Origin: Promethearchaeota archaeon
GTDB lineage: Archaea; Asgardarchaeota; Lokiarchaeia; Sigynarchaeales; SOKP01
Direction: 5' to 3'
Length of the DNA: 38,831 bases
NCBI GenBank assembly: GCA_004524515.1
Contig: SDNV01000009.1
Span: forward strand, 1 to 38,831
The notes below the pieces were generated by a model, which was given only the letters and a program-made list of their open reading frames with translations, was not told the DNA's origin and did not search any database. Positions 1-6,965 of the stretch are shown piece by piece; position 1 is the stretch's first letter; every line of letters begins with the position of its first letter. The translations under genes were made by a program, and so were the position numbers.

Positions 1-914
1 AAATCATGAATGAATATGGAGCTGATGCAGCGAGGTTTTTTATTCTTTTTGGCGCAAGTCCAGAATCGGGATTAGAATGGTCTGAGGAGGGAGTTGGTTT
101 TGCTTATAAATTTATAAAGAATACCTTTTTCCTGCTTACAGAAGCTTCCACTAAATTCAGAAGGAAAAAAACTATTCGAGATACCTTAATTATCTATAAT
201 TTAAATAAAACTATAAAACAAGTAACTAATAGTCTTGAAAAAATAGCAATTCGGGACGCCGTTAACTTAATAGTACAATTTGCATCAGATTTAATTAAAT
301 ATAAAAATGAAGGCGTGATCAAACAAATATTTGAAGAATGTAGAGAAAAATTAACACGCATGCTCCATCCAATCGCGCCTCATATGACTGAAGAAATCTG
401 GGAAATAATAGGCAAAGAGGGATATATAAGTTTAGCGTTTTGGCCTGCTTATGATGAAAAACTACTCACTGATGAAAACGATTTTAAATGGAAACTAATG
501 AATAGTATTGTGGATGATGTAAATAATATCAAATTGGTAATGAAACAAGATCAGTTAAAAAAAATTTCAATTATAATAGCAGATGGGTGGAAATTTAAAT
601 TTTATAGTGTTCTGATGTCGTTGATTGATGAAACTAGAGATCAAGGAGAAATTATGAAAACTATTATGAAAGAAAGTGATCTAAAACCACATGGCAAAAG
701 CATTAGCCAAATTACCGCTAAAATTCTCAAAAATATAGGGAAATACTCAAAAATTTCACTCTCATCTGAAGAGGAATTCCAATTCTTTCAGGAAATCAAA
801 CCAATTCTCAAAAAAAAATACCAATGTGATATAGAGGTCGCAACAGAAAAAGATAAAAAAGAAAAAAAGGCAGCACAGGCGCTGCCCGGAAGACCCGCAA
901 TTATTATATCATAA
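1..914 (+). CDS. leuS: Leucyl-tRNA synthetase, C-terminal part (5' truncated by window edge)
   Basis: This is the 3' part of an archaeal-type class I LeuRS, which charges tRNA-Leu with leucine in the cytoplasm. The reading frame is already open at the window edge (codons begin at base 3), so the visible ATG at base 6 is internal. The peptide opens with NEYGADAARFFILFGASPE, which in LeuRS directly follows the KMSKS loop; the catalytic core and editing domain lie outside the window. About 300 residues remain: the helical anticodon-binding domain (HPIAPHMTEEIWE is typical of class I synthetases) and a charged archaeal C-terminal domain ending in ALPGRPAIII, as archaeal and eukaryotic LeuRS do. 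The stop is TAA at 912-914. The identification is firm; only the missing N-terminus limits it. Confidence 0.95.
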   Translation, partial: IMNEYGADAARFFILFGASPESGLEWSEEGVGFAYKFIKNTFFLLTEASTKFRRKKTIRDTLIIYNLNKTIKQVTNSLEKIAIRDAVNLIVQFASDLIKYKNEGVIKQIFEECREKLTRMLHPIAPHMTEEIWEIIGKEGYISLAFWPAYDEKLLTDENDFKWKLMNSIVDDVNNIKLVMKQDQLKKISIIIADGWKFKFYSVLMSLIDETRDQGEIMKTIMKESDLKPHGKSISQITAKILKNIGKYSKISLSSEEEFQFFQEIKPILKKKYQCDIEVATEKDKKEKKAAQALPGRPAIIIS

Positions 915-1058
915 CCAAGTCTAAATTAAAACATTTTTTATCTTTTCTTATTTTTTTGTCAAAATTTTGTGATAATAGAGTAACCTTAATTGAATTGTTT
1001 TAAATATAACTATTTTGATTATATTAATATATCAATCACGATTTCATCATCTTTAGAA

Positions 1059-1066
1059 TATATAAA
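1059..1066 (+). promoter_or_regulatory. Candidate archaeal TATA box for the gene at 1090
   Basis: The sequence TATATAAA is centred about 27 bases before the ATG at 1090. No Shine-Dalgarno-like sequence lies between them. This is the spacing expected for a leaderless archaeal transcript that starts at or just before the ATG. The call rests on position and sequence only. Confidence 0.4.
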
Positions 1067-1089
1067 ATAAGATAGAAACAGCTCAATTA

Positions 1090-1959
1090 ATGACCATTTA
1101 TAACATCTCGATAATAACTTCCACAGGATTTCCCTATTACCATAAGAAATTTAAAAATTTACCAGAGGGGATTAAATTATATCAGAGATTTTTCGATTTC
1201 ACTGAAGAACTATATAGAGAACATGATCTTTTAGATCCCACTAGTTCTTTTGAATTGAATGCGGGATTAATTTCTGCCTTATTTGAATTTGCTAAAAATA
1301 TTGATAAAAAAATTCTTACTCTTGAATTTAAATCACTTAAAAAAAATATTAATCTCGAAGAAGGGGCTCAAGAAATAAGGAAATATCAAGGTGATGCTTT
1401 AATAACTATGCAAACCGAAACTTATTTGCTTCATAAATCAATCAAACAAAAAATTAATTTACTGTATAATACTATTATCTCACAGAAAATTCCTCTCGAA
1501 ACCGCCTATTCTATAACGAATGAAGAAGAAAAAATAATTTCAGATATACTGACGGATAATAAAGCAAAAGAACACGTATTAAAGAACCAGAAAGAATTAA
1601 AAAATTTATCAAAGAATTTATTGGATGAAATGGGTAAATATGGTCTTCATAATATTGTGATTACTTCTTTTGACCTATCTCCTTTGATTGTTTTGGGTGA
1701 TAAATTTTCATTTGAAGATATTGAGGTGATACTACGGAATTTAGGTGATATTCCAGATATAGATCCACTTGAATGGAAATTCCGCCAAAGTTTTTATAAT
1801 GATAATCAGATTTGGGTTTATTTAATAAATAGCGGTGTGGGTGTTACTGAACAAGAATTGTTTGAACCCTATTTTTATTTATTATTTGCTGCTTCTGAAT
1901 CTTATTTTGGTGATTTTCCCGGAAAATTAACGGCAAAATTCAATGCTATTCTTGGATAA
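1090..1959 (+). CDS. Hypothetical protein with probable N-terminal longin/roadblock-like domain
   Basis: The product has 289 residues, with no signal peptide or membrane segment. I do not recognise a named family. Residues 1-85 have the pattern of longin or Mon1-type domains: a first strand with a small-residue turn (NISIITSTGFPYYHKKF), then a helix opening GLISALFEFAKNI, then a strand (KKILTLEF). This layout is common in Asgard small-GTPase regulators. Residues 110-190 are charged and mostly helical, and the last 90 residues are mixed. It is a single gene with its own TATA-like box, convergent with tpiA, whose stop lies 3 bases away. The domain assignment is inference from pattern; a profile search or structure prediction would decide it. 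Confidence 0.55.
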   Translation: MTIYNISIITSTGFPYYHKKFKNLPEGIKLYQRFFDFTEELYREHDLLDPTSSFELNAGLISALFEFAKNIDKKILTLEFKSLKKNINLEEGAQEIRKYQGDALITMQTETYLLHKSIKQKINLLYNTIISQKIPLETAYSITNEEEKIISDILTDNKAKEHVLKNQKELKNLSKNLLDEMGKYGLHNIVITSFDLSPLIVLGDKFSFEDIEVILRNLGDIPDIDPLEWKFRQSFYNDNQIWVYLINSGVGVTEQELFEPYFYLLFAASESYFGDFPGKLTAKFNAILG

Positions 1960-1961
1960 TA

Positions 1962-2732
1962 TTATTTTAGAGACGCTTCAGCAGCTTTGATTATTGTAGC
2001 TAAAGAATCTGCATCAAGTGAAGCTCCTCCCACTAATCCTCCATCAATATTTTCTTTTTCAAATAACCCCTTAGCGTTTGTAGGGTTTATTGAGCCCCCA
2101 TATTGTATTCTTATAGCGTTTGATATCTCACTATCATACTTTAACTCTAAAATTTCTCGAATAAAAAGATGAATCTCTTCAGCTTGTTCTGGGGTGGCTG
2201 TTTTTCCTGTCCCTATTGCCCAGATTGGCTCGTATGCTATAATGGTTCTAATTAATTCTTCTCTGGTAAGATTTTTGAAGGTTTCATTAATTTGATTATG
2301 AATAATCTCTTTTGTTTTACCCGCCTCTCTTTCTTTTAAATGCTCTCCTATACACACAATAGGATTAAGCTTCATTGATAACGCGGTCTTAAGTTTTTTA
2401 TTAATCAACTCATCTGATTCCTTAAAAATATCCCTTCTTTCACTATGCCCTAAAATCACGTATTCAACCCCGATTTCTTTTAAGAATAACGGGGATATTT
2501 CTCCGGTATATGCTCCTGCCTTCTCATAAAACATATTCTGAGCACCAATCTTAATATTACTTTTTTTAACGATTTCTACTGCGGAAATCAATGCCGTAAA
2601 TGGGGGAGCAATTACTATCTCAACATTCTCAACTTTTTTCACAGAAGGTATCAACTTTTTTAACATGGCATTTGTGTCTGATGGAGTTCCTCTGTTCATT
2701 TTCCAATTTCCTCCAATAATTGGTTTTCTCAT
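1962..2732 (-). CDS. tpiA: Triosephosphate isomerase
   Basis: This enzyme interconverts dihydroxyacetone phosphate and glyceraldehyde 3-phosphate in glycolysis and gluconeogenesis. All active-site residues are visible: Lys11 in NWKMN, the electrophile His96 in GHSERR, and the catalytic Glu168 in AYEPIWAIGTG, followed by the mobile loop 6 (GTGKTAT). The C-terminal phosphate-binding motif YGGSI is present. At 256 residues it has the length of bacterial and eukaryotic enzymes; most archaeal TPIs are near 225. This points to a bacterial-type origin (inference). A GAGGG-like purine stretch precedes the ATG. A class I FBPase, also unusual in archaea, is encoded at 37097. Confidence 0.96.
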   Translation of the reverse strand: MRKPIIGGNWKMNRGTPSDTNAMLKKLIPSVKKVENVEIVIAPPFTALISAVEIVKKSNIKIGAQNMFYEKAGAYTGEISPLFLKEIGVEYVILGHSERRDIFKESDELINKKLKTALSMKLNPIVCIGEHLKEREAGKTKEIIHNQINETFKNLTREELIRTIIAYEPIWAIGTGKTATPEQAEEIHLFIREILELKYDSEISNAIRIQYGGSINPTNAKGLFEKENIDGGLVGGASLDADSLATIIKAAEASLK

Positions 2733-2898
2733 ACATTTCCCTCTTTATAAATTAATAAATCGAATTTTTTTAATATAATTCAATTAAAGGTTAAACTCTA
2801 TAAAATTCTAATGAAAATTTTATTCATTTTGCCTAAATTATTGTTTTTTAATCTTTACTGCTAAAAAAACTATATGAAAATGAGTTAGAAAAAAATGA

Positions 2899-3417
2899 TT
2901 ATTCCTTTTTAGGCAATTTTTCTGGCAATTTGGTCACTTCTAAAAGCTTCTTTACCTCAGCAACATCCGGTTCCATTATTTTTGGAAGCCCCAATTGGTC
3001 CCTCCTTCGCTCGATAGCGGGCTGCATAGGAATAGCTTTACCATTTTCCAATACCGTAGAAGCCTGTATGGTATAATATTCAGGAGCTTCCCCACGTTCT
3101 ATACTCTTGTTTTTTAATATTGTAAAAATCTCTGTAAGTTCCACTTTCTGTGGACAAACCTCATCGCAGGTATCGCACACCGTGCACCCCCAGATGTTAA
3201 ACGCATTTTCAGGTCCAAAAATCTTTTCTTTCAACCCAAGCAAAGCATCTAAGATTAAACGTCGAGGATTATAACGACCCTCCGTTACTTGTGCTACAGG
3301 ACACGCGCCTGAACAAGTTGCGCATTGATAACAATAAGTCAGAGTAGAACCAATGTCAGACTTTATAATTTCATTCCTAAATGCAAAATCTATAGTTGCC
3401 ATTTTATCTCTTTCCAT
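2899..3417 (-). CDS. hdrC: HdrC-like iron-sulfur protein (heterodisulfide reductase subunit C family)
   Basis: The product is a 172-residue electron-transfer protein with two [4Fe-4S] motifs of the HdrC type: CYQCATCSGACP (around residues 28-39) and CTVCDTCDEVCP (around 78-89), in the usual CxxCxxCxxxCP spacing. In methanogens HdrC passes electrons to HdrB. In Asgard archaea, HdrC-like proteins join Hdr-hydrogenase or other flavin-based complexes. No hdrA or hdrB gene is in the window, so its partner is unknown. A second in-frame ATG five codons downstream (ATGGCAACT) is preceded by GGAAAGAG and could be the true start. The gene is divergent from the thioredoxin-like gene at 3679, a possible redox pairing (inference). 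Confidence 0.85.
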   Translation of the reverse strand: MERDKMATIDFAFRNEIIKSDIGSTLTYCYQCATCSGACPVAQVTEGRYNPRRLILDALLGLKEKIFGPENAFNIWGCTVCDTCDEVCPQKVELTEIFTILKNKSIERGEAPEYYTIQASTVLENGKAIPMQPAIERRRDQLGLPKIMEPDVAEVKKLLEVTKLPEKLPKKE

Positions 3418-3678
3418 TATTCTGACTAATATATAATATTATACTCTTTTAATTTTAAAATTATTTCTTTTCTTTCATTCGTTTATCCATTCTATAATAT
3501 TATTGATTTCTTATTATTTTTAGCAGGTTTTTTAGATTAATAATGAATTTCACTTCACGACTTTTCTTTGAATTTATAAATACAAAAAATAAAAACTACA
3601 AAATACTAAAAAAAGTAATTAATTATCACTAGTAAATAATAAAATTCTGATAATAATACGATTTGAGTTGAAAAAAAA

Positions 3679-4062
3679 GTGAATATTGAAGAATTAAAAT
3701 CCATAGGCCTAGATATAACCGAGGAACACAAGGACGGCAATTTGCTCATCGATATATACACCGTAATCTGATGAAATTTCTTCATTAGACGGCAATGGTG
3801 CGGTCCTTGTAAATTTGTAGCACCCATTCTGCATAAACTACGAGATGAGGGGCTCATAAAGCTAATCCAAGTAGATTTAGACCAGAATCGCCCATTAGGT
3901 GAGATGTTCGGCATAACAGCCATACCTACTTTGTTATTTTTCAAGGATGGGGAGCTTTTAAACCATCCGATTGAAGTTCAGGGCCAGACTTTGGTACAGC
4001 GGGGTCTAATGATTGGGGCTGCAGGAGAACCTATAATGAGGGAAATTATCGCTAAAATGTAA
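3679..4062 (+). CDS. Thioredoxin-like protein, split by a 30-nt stop-containing insertion (candidate mRNA intron)
   Basis: Exon-like part 1 (3679-3765, GTG start) ends in LLIDIYTV. Part 2 (3796-4062) begins WCGPCKFVAPIL and contains the cis-proline region GITAIPTLLFFKDGE. Joined, they give a 117-residue thioredoxin with the dithiol motif WCGPC and the usual D-x-Y-x-x-W-C spacing. Between them, bases 3766-3795 are in frame but carry two consecutive TGA codons. No other stop or frameshift occurs, and part 2 looks fully conserved, so simple decay is unlikely. The 30 nt fold into a BHB-like hairpin (separate entry). If unspliced this is a pseudogene; if spliced it is an active disulfide reductase. 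An oligo-T terminator follows directly. The GTG start is the only canonical start codon after the in-frame TGA at 3664. Confidence 0.7.
3766..3795 (+). other. Candidate 30-nt BHB intron inside the thioredoxin mRNA
   Basis: Inner helix: 3767-3775 pairs with 3781-3789 (nine pairs, one G-U), closed by a 5-nt loop. 5' bulge: T3764 A3765 ^ A3766. Central helix: 3761-3763 pairs with 3790-3792 (CCG/CGG), with an A-C mismatch at 3760/3793. 3' bulge: A3794 A3795 ^ T3796. Cleavage after the second base of each 3-nt bulge, the canonical rule for archaeal splicing endonuclease, removes exactly 3766-3795 and joins GTA to TGG. The outer helix is weak (only C3759-G3797). Intron 1 of the tRNA at 24044 has the same dimensions. 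The pairings are seen directly; splicing is inferred. Confidence 0.6.
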
Positions 4063-4084
4063 TTTTTTTTCTTATTTTTTTTTT
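4063..4084 (+). terminator. Oligo-T terminator after the thioredoxin-like gene
   Basis: Directly after the TAA stop at 4060-4062 come runs of 8 and 10 T. Archaeal RNA polymerase terminates at such U-rich tracts without needing a hairpin. It would end the thioredoxin transcript before the IS110 region. Confidence 0.55.
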
Positions 4085-4115
4085 CCTGATCTTTATTTTT
4101 TTTTTCCTGATCTTT
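4074..4115 (+). repeat. Perfect tandem duplication of a 21-nt T-rich unit
   Basis: Bases 4074-4094 and 4095-4115 are identical: A, ten T, then CCTGATCTTT. The second copy extends the poly-T terminator region. It is probably replication slippage. It lies between the thioredoxin-like gene and the left side of the IS110 element. Confidence 0.8.
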
Positions 4116-4242
4116 CTAATATAAATTAACAGATCCATAAAATTCTTTGGAAATGCTTCATTATTAAACGCAGTTATTATGAGTCATTCAAGCTATCTTT
4201 TTTTTTTGGCTCTCATATAATCGGATTAATCCTGAGAATAAA

Positions 4243-4466
4243 ATTAGCAGGATGGCGACTGAGTTGAATCCCTCCCAGCTCATAAATCACTAGACCACCG
4301 CATGGCGGGAAGTCTCGAAAATAAACTTGGGCAAGACCCGGAAATGCCGTCTGATGACTCTATAATAACTCTCATGAAAAATGTGAGTAATCTAAATGCA
4401 AGGGTTCTGGAGGGTAAAGTAAAGGTGCCACTCAGCCACCCTTAGCGAACACCATTGCATTTAGAC
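4243..4466 (+). ncRNA. Candidate IS110 bridge RNA (structured leader)
   Basis: The sequence upstream of the transposase is GC-richer than its flanks and rich in inverted repeats. The largest pairs 4391-4401 (TCTAAATGCAA) with 4455-4465 perfectly over 11 bp. Inside it are GTTC 4404-4407 with GAAC 4447-4450, and AGGGT 4411-4415 with ACCCT 4438-4442. Further hairpins are 4368-4388 (7 bp around one T-T mismatch) and CCGC/GCGG at 4298-4308. IS110 enzymes are known to use a bridge RNA from this position with loops that pair to donor and target DNA. The 9-mer GCAAGGGTT (4398-4406) recurs at the right end (5932-5940), as expected for a donor guide. The function is inferred; the exact ends are unknown. 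Confidence 0.5.
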
Positions 4467-4484
4467 CCTTTCGGTGAAAAAAAA

Positions 4485-5915
4485 ATGGAAGAGATAGAAT
4501 TTAAATTTTCGGTTGATTGGACGAAGAACGCATTCTATTGCGGAATAGACGGCCATAAGCATCAATTAGCAGTTGCGGTATATGGGGCGGATGAAAGTCT
4601 TTATGAATTCGTGAAAACCAATATCTTCTCTGTAGATTCGAACGGATTGTAACAATTTTGGACTTTCGTAAAGAAATTTCAGCCGTATGCGTTTGCAATG
4701 GAAACCTCAGGAATTTATCATCATATGATTTATAAATTTCTCCAATCTAAACGCATATCTACTCGTTGGCCTTTTCAAATTCTGGTGGTAAATCCTGCAG
4801 ATGCCGCGGGATTGCCGGGAAGACAAAAGTATGATCGAATCGACGCGGAAAATTTGGCAAAATATCTTGCCAAAGGGTTACTTAAAAAAGGAAAGCCCGT
4901 CATAGAAGTATTAGAGGATCTTAAGGCAATCTTTCGTATGGCAGCACATCTTGAAAGAAATAGAACGGCTTTAAAAAATCGAATAAAAAAAACGCTTGAT
5001 AGAGCCGGAATTCGACCCCGTTATCTGGATTTAAACAATCAGTGGGTACTTCACTTCTTATACCATTATATTGATCAAGAAACCTCGTTAGGAGAATGTA
5101 TCCAAGCACTATTCAAGGAAGAGCACCCTTTAGCTGCTATACGTAATAAAATAAAAAAACATTAGCCTAACTTCCTCCCTTACTTTGAATTTTCCCTGAC
5201 CTCCGCACAGAGGGCATTAATTCGACAAGATTTAATCGAGTTAGACTTTAAAACGGGACGCAAATCGGTATTAGCTATTGAAATTGACCAAATCCTTTCG
5301 GAGCTTCCGGCACTACGAGAGCAAGCTCAGCACCTTGCATCGATACCCGGAATCTCTCCTTTTTCTGCAGTATGGATTTTAGCAGAAACAGGATCTATTA
5401 AACAATTTCCTAGCCCTTCACAGTTCAGAGCATATTGCGGATGTTGTCCTCGTATCATTTCTTCTGCAGGAAAAGTATATTCTGCACATAACTCACGCCA
5501 TTCCAATGCATATTTACGTACCATTTTCTATAATGCCGCTGTAGTAGTATGTAACTTAGTAAAAAAAAATTCGGCACTAAAAGAGTATGCAGATGGTGTG
5601 GCAAAACGCAAAAGTTCACGAAATAAAAAGTTAGTCTACTGTATCGTTGCCGGGAAGATTGCCAAAATCGTATATGCGGTACTCAGAGATAACGTATGCT
5701 ATAATCCAGAATTCGGAAAATGCACAAATGAAAATAAGAAAAGTCCTCCTGAGAATACATTTACAATTTTAGACCAGAAGATAATGAGAAGAGCGCGTAA
5801 TACGTTAAGAAGAGTGAATGAAATTCAAGATATTGGAGTGCTTGGAGAATATGCGAAGCAGTTAGCAGAACAACTGGATAAAGTATTAATCCAAGGAAAA
5901 AAGTATAGTGATTAG
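4485..5915 (+). pseudogene. IS110-family transposase, two in-frame nonsense codons
   Basis: One continuous frame from ATG 4485 to TAG 5913-5915 encodes an IS110 recombinase but is cut by TAA at 4650-4652 and TAG at 5163-5165. No frameshift is present. The N-terminal RuvC-like DEDD domain shows the first Asp in YCGIDGHKH, Glu in AMETSGIYH, and the paired Asp in KYDRIDAENLAKYL. The C-terminal Transposase_20 domain is recognisable from ASIPGISPFSAVWILAETG to FRAYCGCCP, which includes the region of the catalytic serine. Product length would be about 476 residues, near the family norm. Two stops make it non-functional unless suppressed. Apart from these it is well preserved, so inactivation looks recent. 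Confidence 0.85.
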
Positions 5916-5917
5916 AA

Positions 5918-5933
5918 GCGAACGCTAGTTCGC
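5918..5933 (+). other. Right-end hairpin of the IS110 element followed by T-rich tract
   Basis: GCGAAC at 5918-5923 pairs perfectly with GTTCGC at 5928-5933 around a 4-nt loop, just after the transposase stop. It is followed by AAGGG and T-rich sequence. AGCGAAC also occurs in the leader RNA at 4444-4450. It may be a terminator or part of the element end. Confidence 0.45.
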
Positions 5934-6266
5934 AAGGGTTTTTATTCTTATTTTTTTAGGCTTTAAAATAATTAAAAATAAGTCATTGCAAGAGATATTC
6001 TTTAGTTTTTTTCTAAGGTTATTGATAAGCGTCTCAGTGGAGTAGTTTAGATTTCGAATAATTAAATTTTTTCTGTTCTTTGCAATTTTATAGAGTTCTT
6101 TTTGAGATTCTCTGTCATATATCCTTTTTTTAGCTAACTCTACTGCTCTTATAAATTCTTTCTATAAATCCCCTCTATAACCCATAAATGAACTAAATTT
6201 GGTTCTTTCTGGGAATGAAGTGCATGTCGTAATTTGGATAACTTGCGGAATATTATCAATATTTAT
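5925..6266 (-). pseudogene. Remnant of a minus-strand gene cut by the IS110 insertion
   Basis: On the minus strand, one frame from 6266 down to 5925 reads as protein-like sequence (IPQVIQITTCTSFPERTKF, then SSFMGYRGDL, a TAG at 6162-6164, then KEFIRAVELAKKRIYDRES and QKELYKIAKNRKNLIIRN). It has amphipathic helices and runs into the IS right end. A TGA lies directly upstream (6267-6269). Further upstream, another frame holds a short helical stretch (KKDILQFRKTFSSDSKNE, then stop). The pattern suits a gene decayed by point mutations and one or more frameshifts after losing its 3' end to the insertion. I do not recognise the family. Chance coding-like sequence cannot be excluded. Confidence 0.4.
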
Positions 6267-6459
6267 TCATTTTTACTATCAGAAGAAAAAGTTTTCCTAA
6301 ATTGAAGAATATCTTTTTTAATTTTATTACGGATCTTTCATCGATTAAAAACTTTTATGGATAAGATATCATTAATACTTTTATTTAGATTATAAATTTT
6401 AAAATGGATGATTATTTTTCATTTATAAATTATCAAATGCACATGAAAAGTCTCGAATT

Positions 6460-6963
6460 ATGAACTATACAAAAGCAGAAATCTTGCAAGCAGAGGCAAC
6501 CATGAATCAAATGCGCAATGCGATCTATCATTTAGCTCGTTTTATGGAGCAGAATGGAAAAACAGATCAAATTCAAAGATTACGTCGCATGGGGCGTAAC
6601 ATTGCGCGCACAATATTTAATTACTGGACACCTATTCACATTGTTACTGTTGTTAATGTAAAAGATGTGATTTCCACTATATATAAAAAAATTCTCCAAA
6701 GTTCTATTACAATTGAACTCAAGGATGATTTAATTACTGTAAAAGATAATAATTGTGCCTTATGTAAGTATCATTATGAAGATTTAAATATAGCAGGATG
6801 TGAAATTATTTTAGGATTAGTGTCTGAATTAATTTCTCTTATCAGTAAAAAATCCAAAGATATGTCTTCTATCTATTTGGAGCCTTTTAAAGTAGAACAA
6901 TCTAAAGCTTTAGGGGCTACATCTTGTATTCAAATTTACAAAGTTAAAACTGGAGGAAAATAA
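6460..6963 (+). CDS. TRAPP/Bet3-like (V4R superfamily) protein
   Basis: The product is a 167-residue soluble protein. The pattern follows Bet3/TRAPPC3 and V4R proteins: an N-terminal helix, then LRRMGRNIARTIFNYWTP (compare the Bet3 helix with MGYNIG), a helix VKDVISTIYKKIL, a strand pair TIELKDDLITVKDNNCALC, the helix GCEIILGLVSELISLI, and a final GATSCIQIYKV hairpin. In eukaryotes Bet3 is a core subunit of the TRAPP Rab-GEF tethering complex; TRAPP-domain proteins have been reported in Asgard genomes. It is the first gene of a two-gene operon with a second protein of the same superfamily, separated by 2 bases. The family call is from my recall of motif order, not a search. Confidence 0.6.
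   Translation: MNYTKAEILQAEATMNQMRNAIYHLARFMEQNGKTDQIQRLRRMGRNIARTIFNYWTPIHIVTVVNVKDVISTIYKKILQSSITIELKDDLITVKDNNCALCKYHYEDLNIAGCEIILGLVSELISLISKKSKDMSSIYLEPFKVEQSKALGATSCIQIYKVKTGGK
6952..6956 (+). promoter_or_regulatory. Shine-Dalgarno sequence for the gene at 6966
   Basis: GGAGG lies nine bases before ATG 6966, inside the end of the preceding gene. Most first genes in this window have no such site, so this indicates translation as the second cistron of an operon. Confidence 0.75.
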
Positions 6964-6965
6964 TC

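Larger units (their letters stand above)
4240..5940 (+). mobile_element. Decayed IS110-family insertion sequence (ends approximate)
   Basis: The region holds a long, GC-richer, structured leader (about 4243-4466), an IS110-type DEDD transposase gene with two in-frame stops (4485-5915), and a right-end hairpin at 5918-5933. Base composition differs clearly from the AT-rich surroundings. IS110 elements have no long terminal inverted repeats, and none is seen, so both boundaries are estimates. The long noncoding stretch upstream of the transposase fits the IS110 group rather than the IS1111 group. On the right, the element abuts a broken minus-strand reading frame (5925-6266), which it probably interrupted. 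Confidence 0.7.

Noticed and set aside
3769..3774. Consecutive TGA codons read as selenocysteine
   Set aside because: The surrounding ten codons do not belong to any thioredoxin; the WCGPC motif is complete without them. Removing the whole 30 nt restores family spacing, which recoding would not.
3763..3798. Translational bypassing over the 30-nt hairpin, as in phage T4 gene 60
   Set aside because: Take-off and landing codons (GTA and CAA) do not match, and there is no upstream stimulator that I can see. The BHB-like bulges fit splicing better.
3606..3944. Minus-strand ORF of 112 codons
   Set aside because: It is antisense to the thioredoxin-like gene, whose plus-strand frame has clear WCGPC and cis-proline motifs. 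The minus translation has no family character.
5163..5165. TAG in the transposase as pyrrolysine
   Set aside because: A second, TAA stop in the same gene cannot be explained this way, and no pyl genes are seen here. Decay is simpler.
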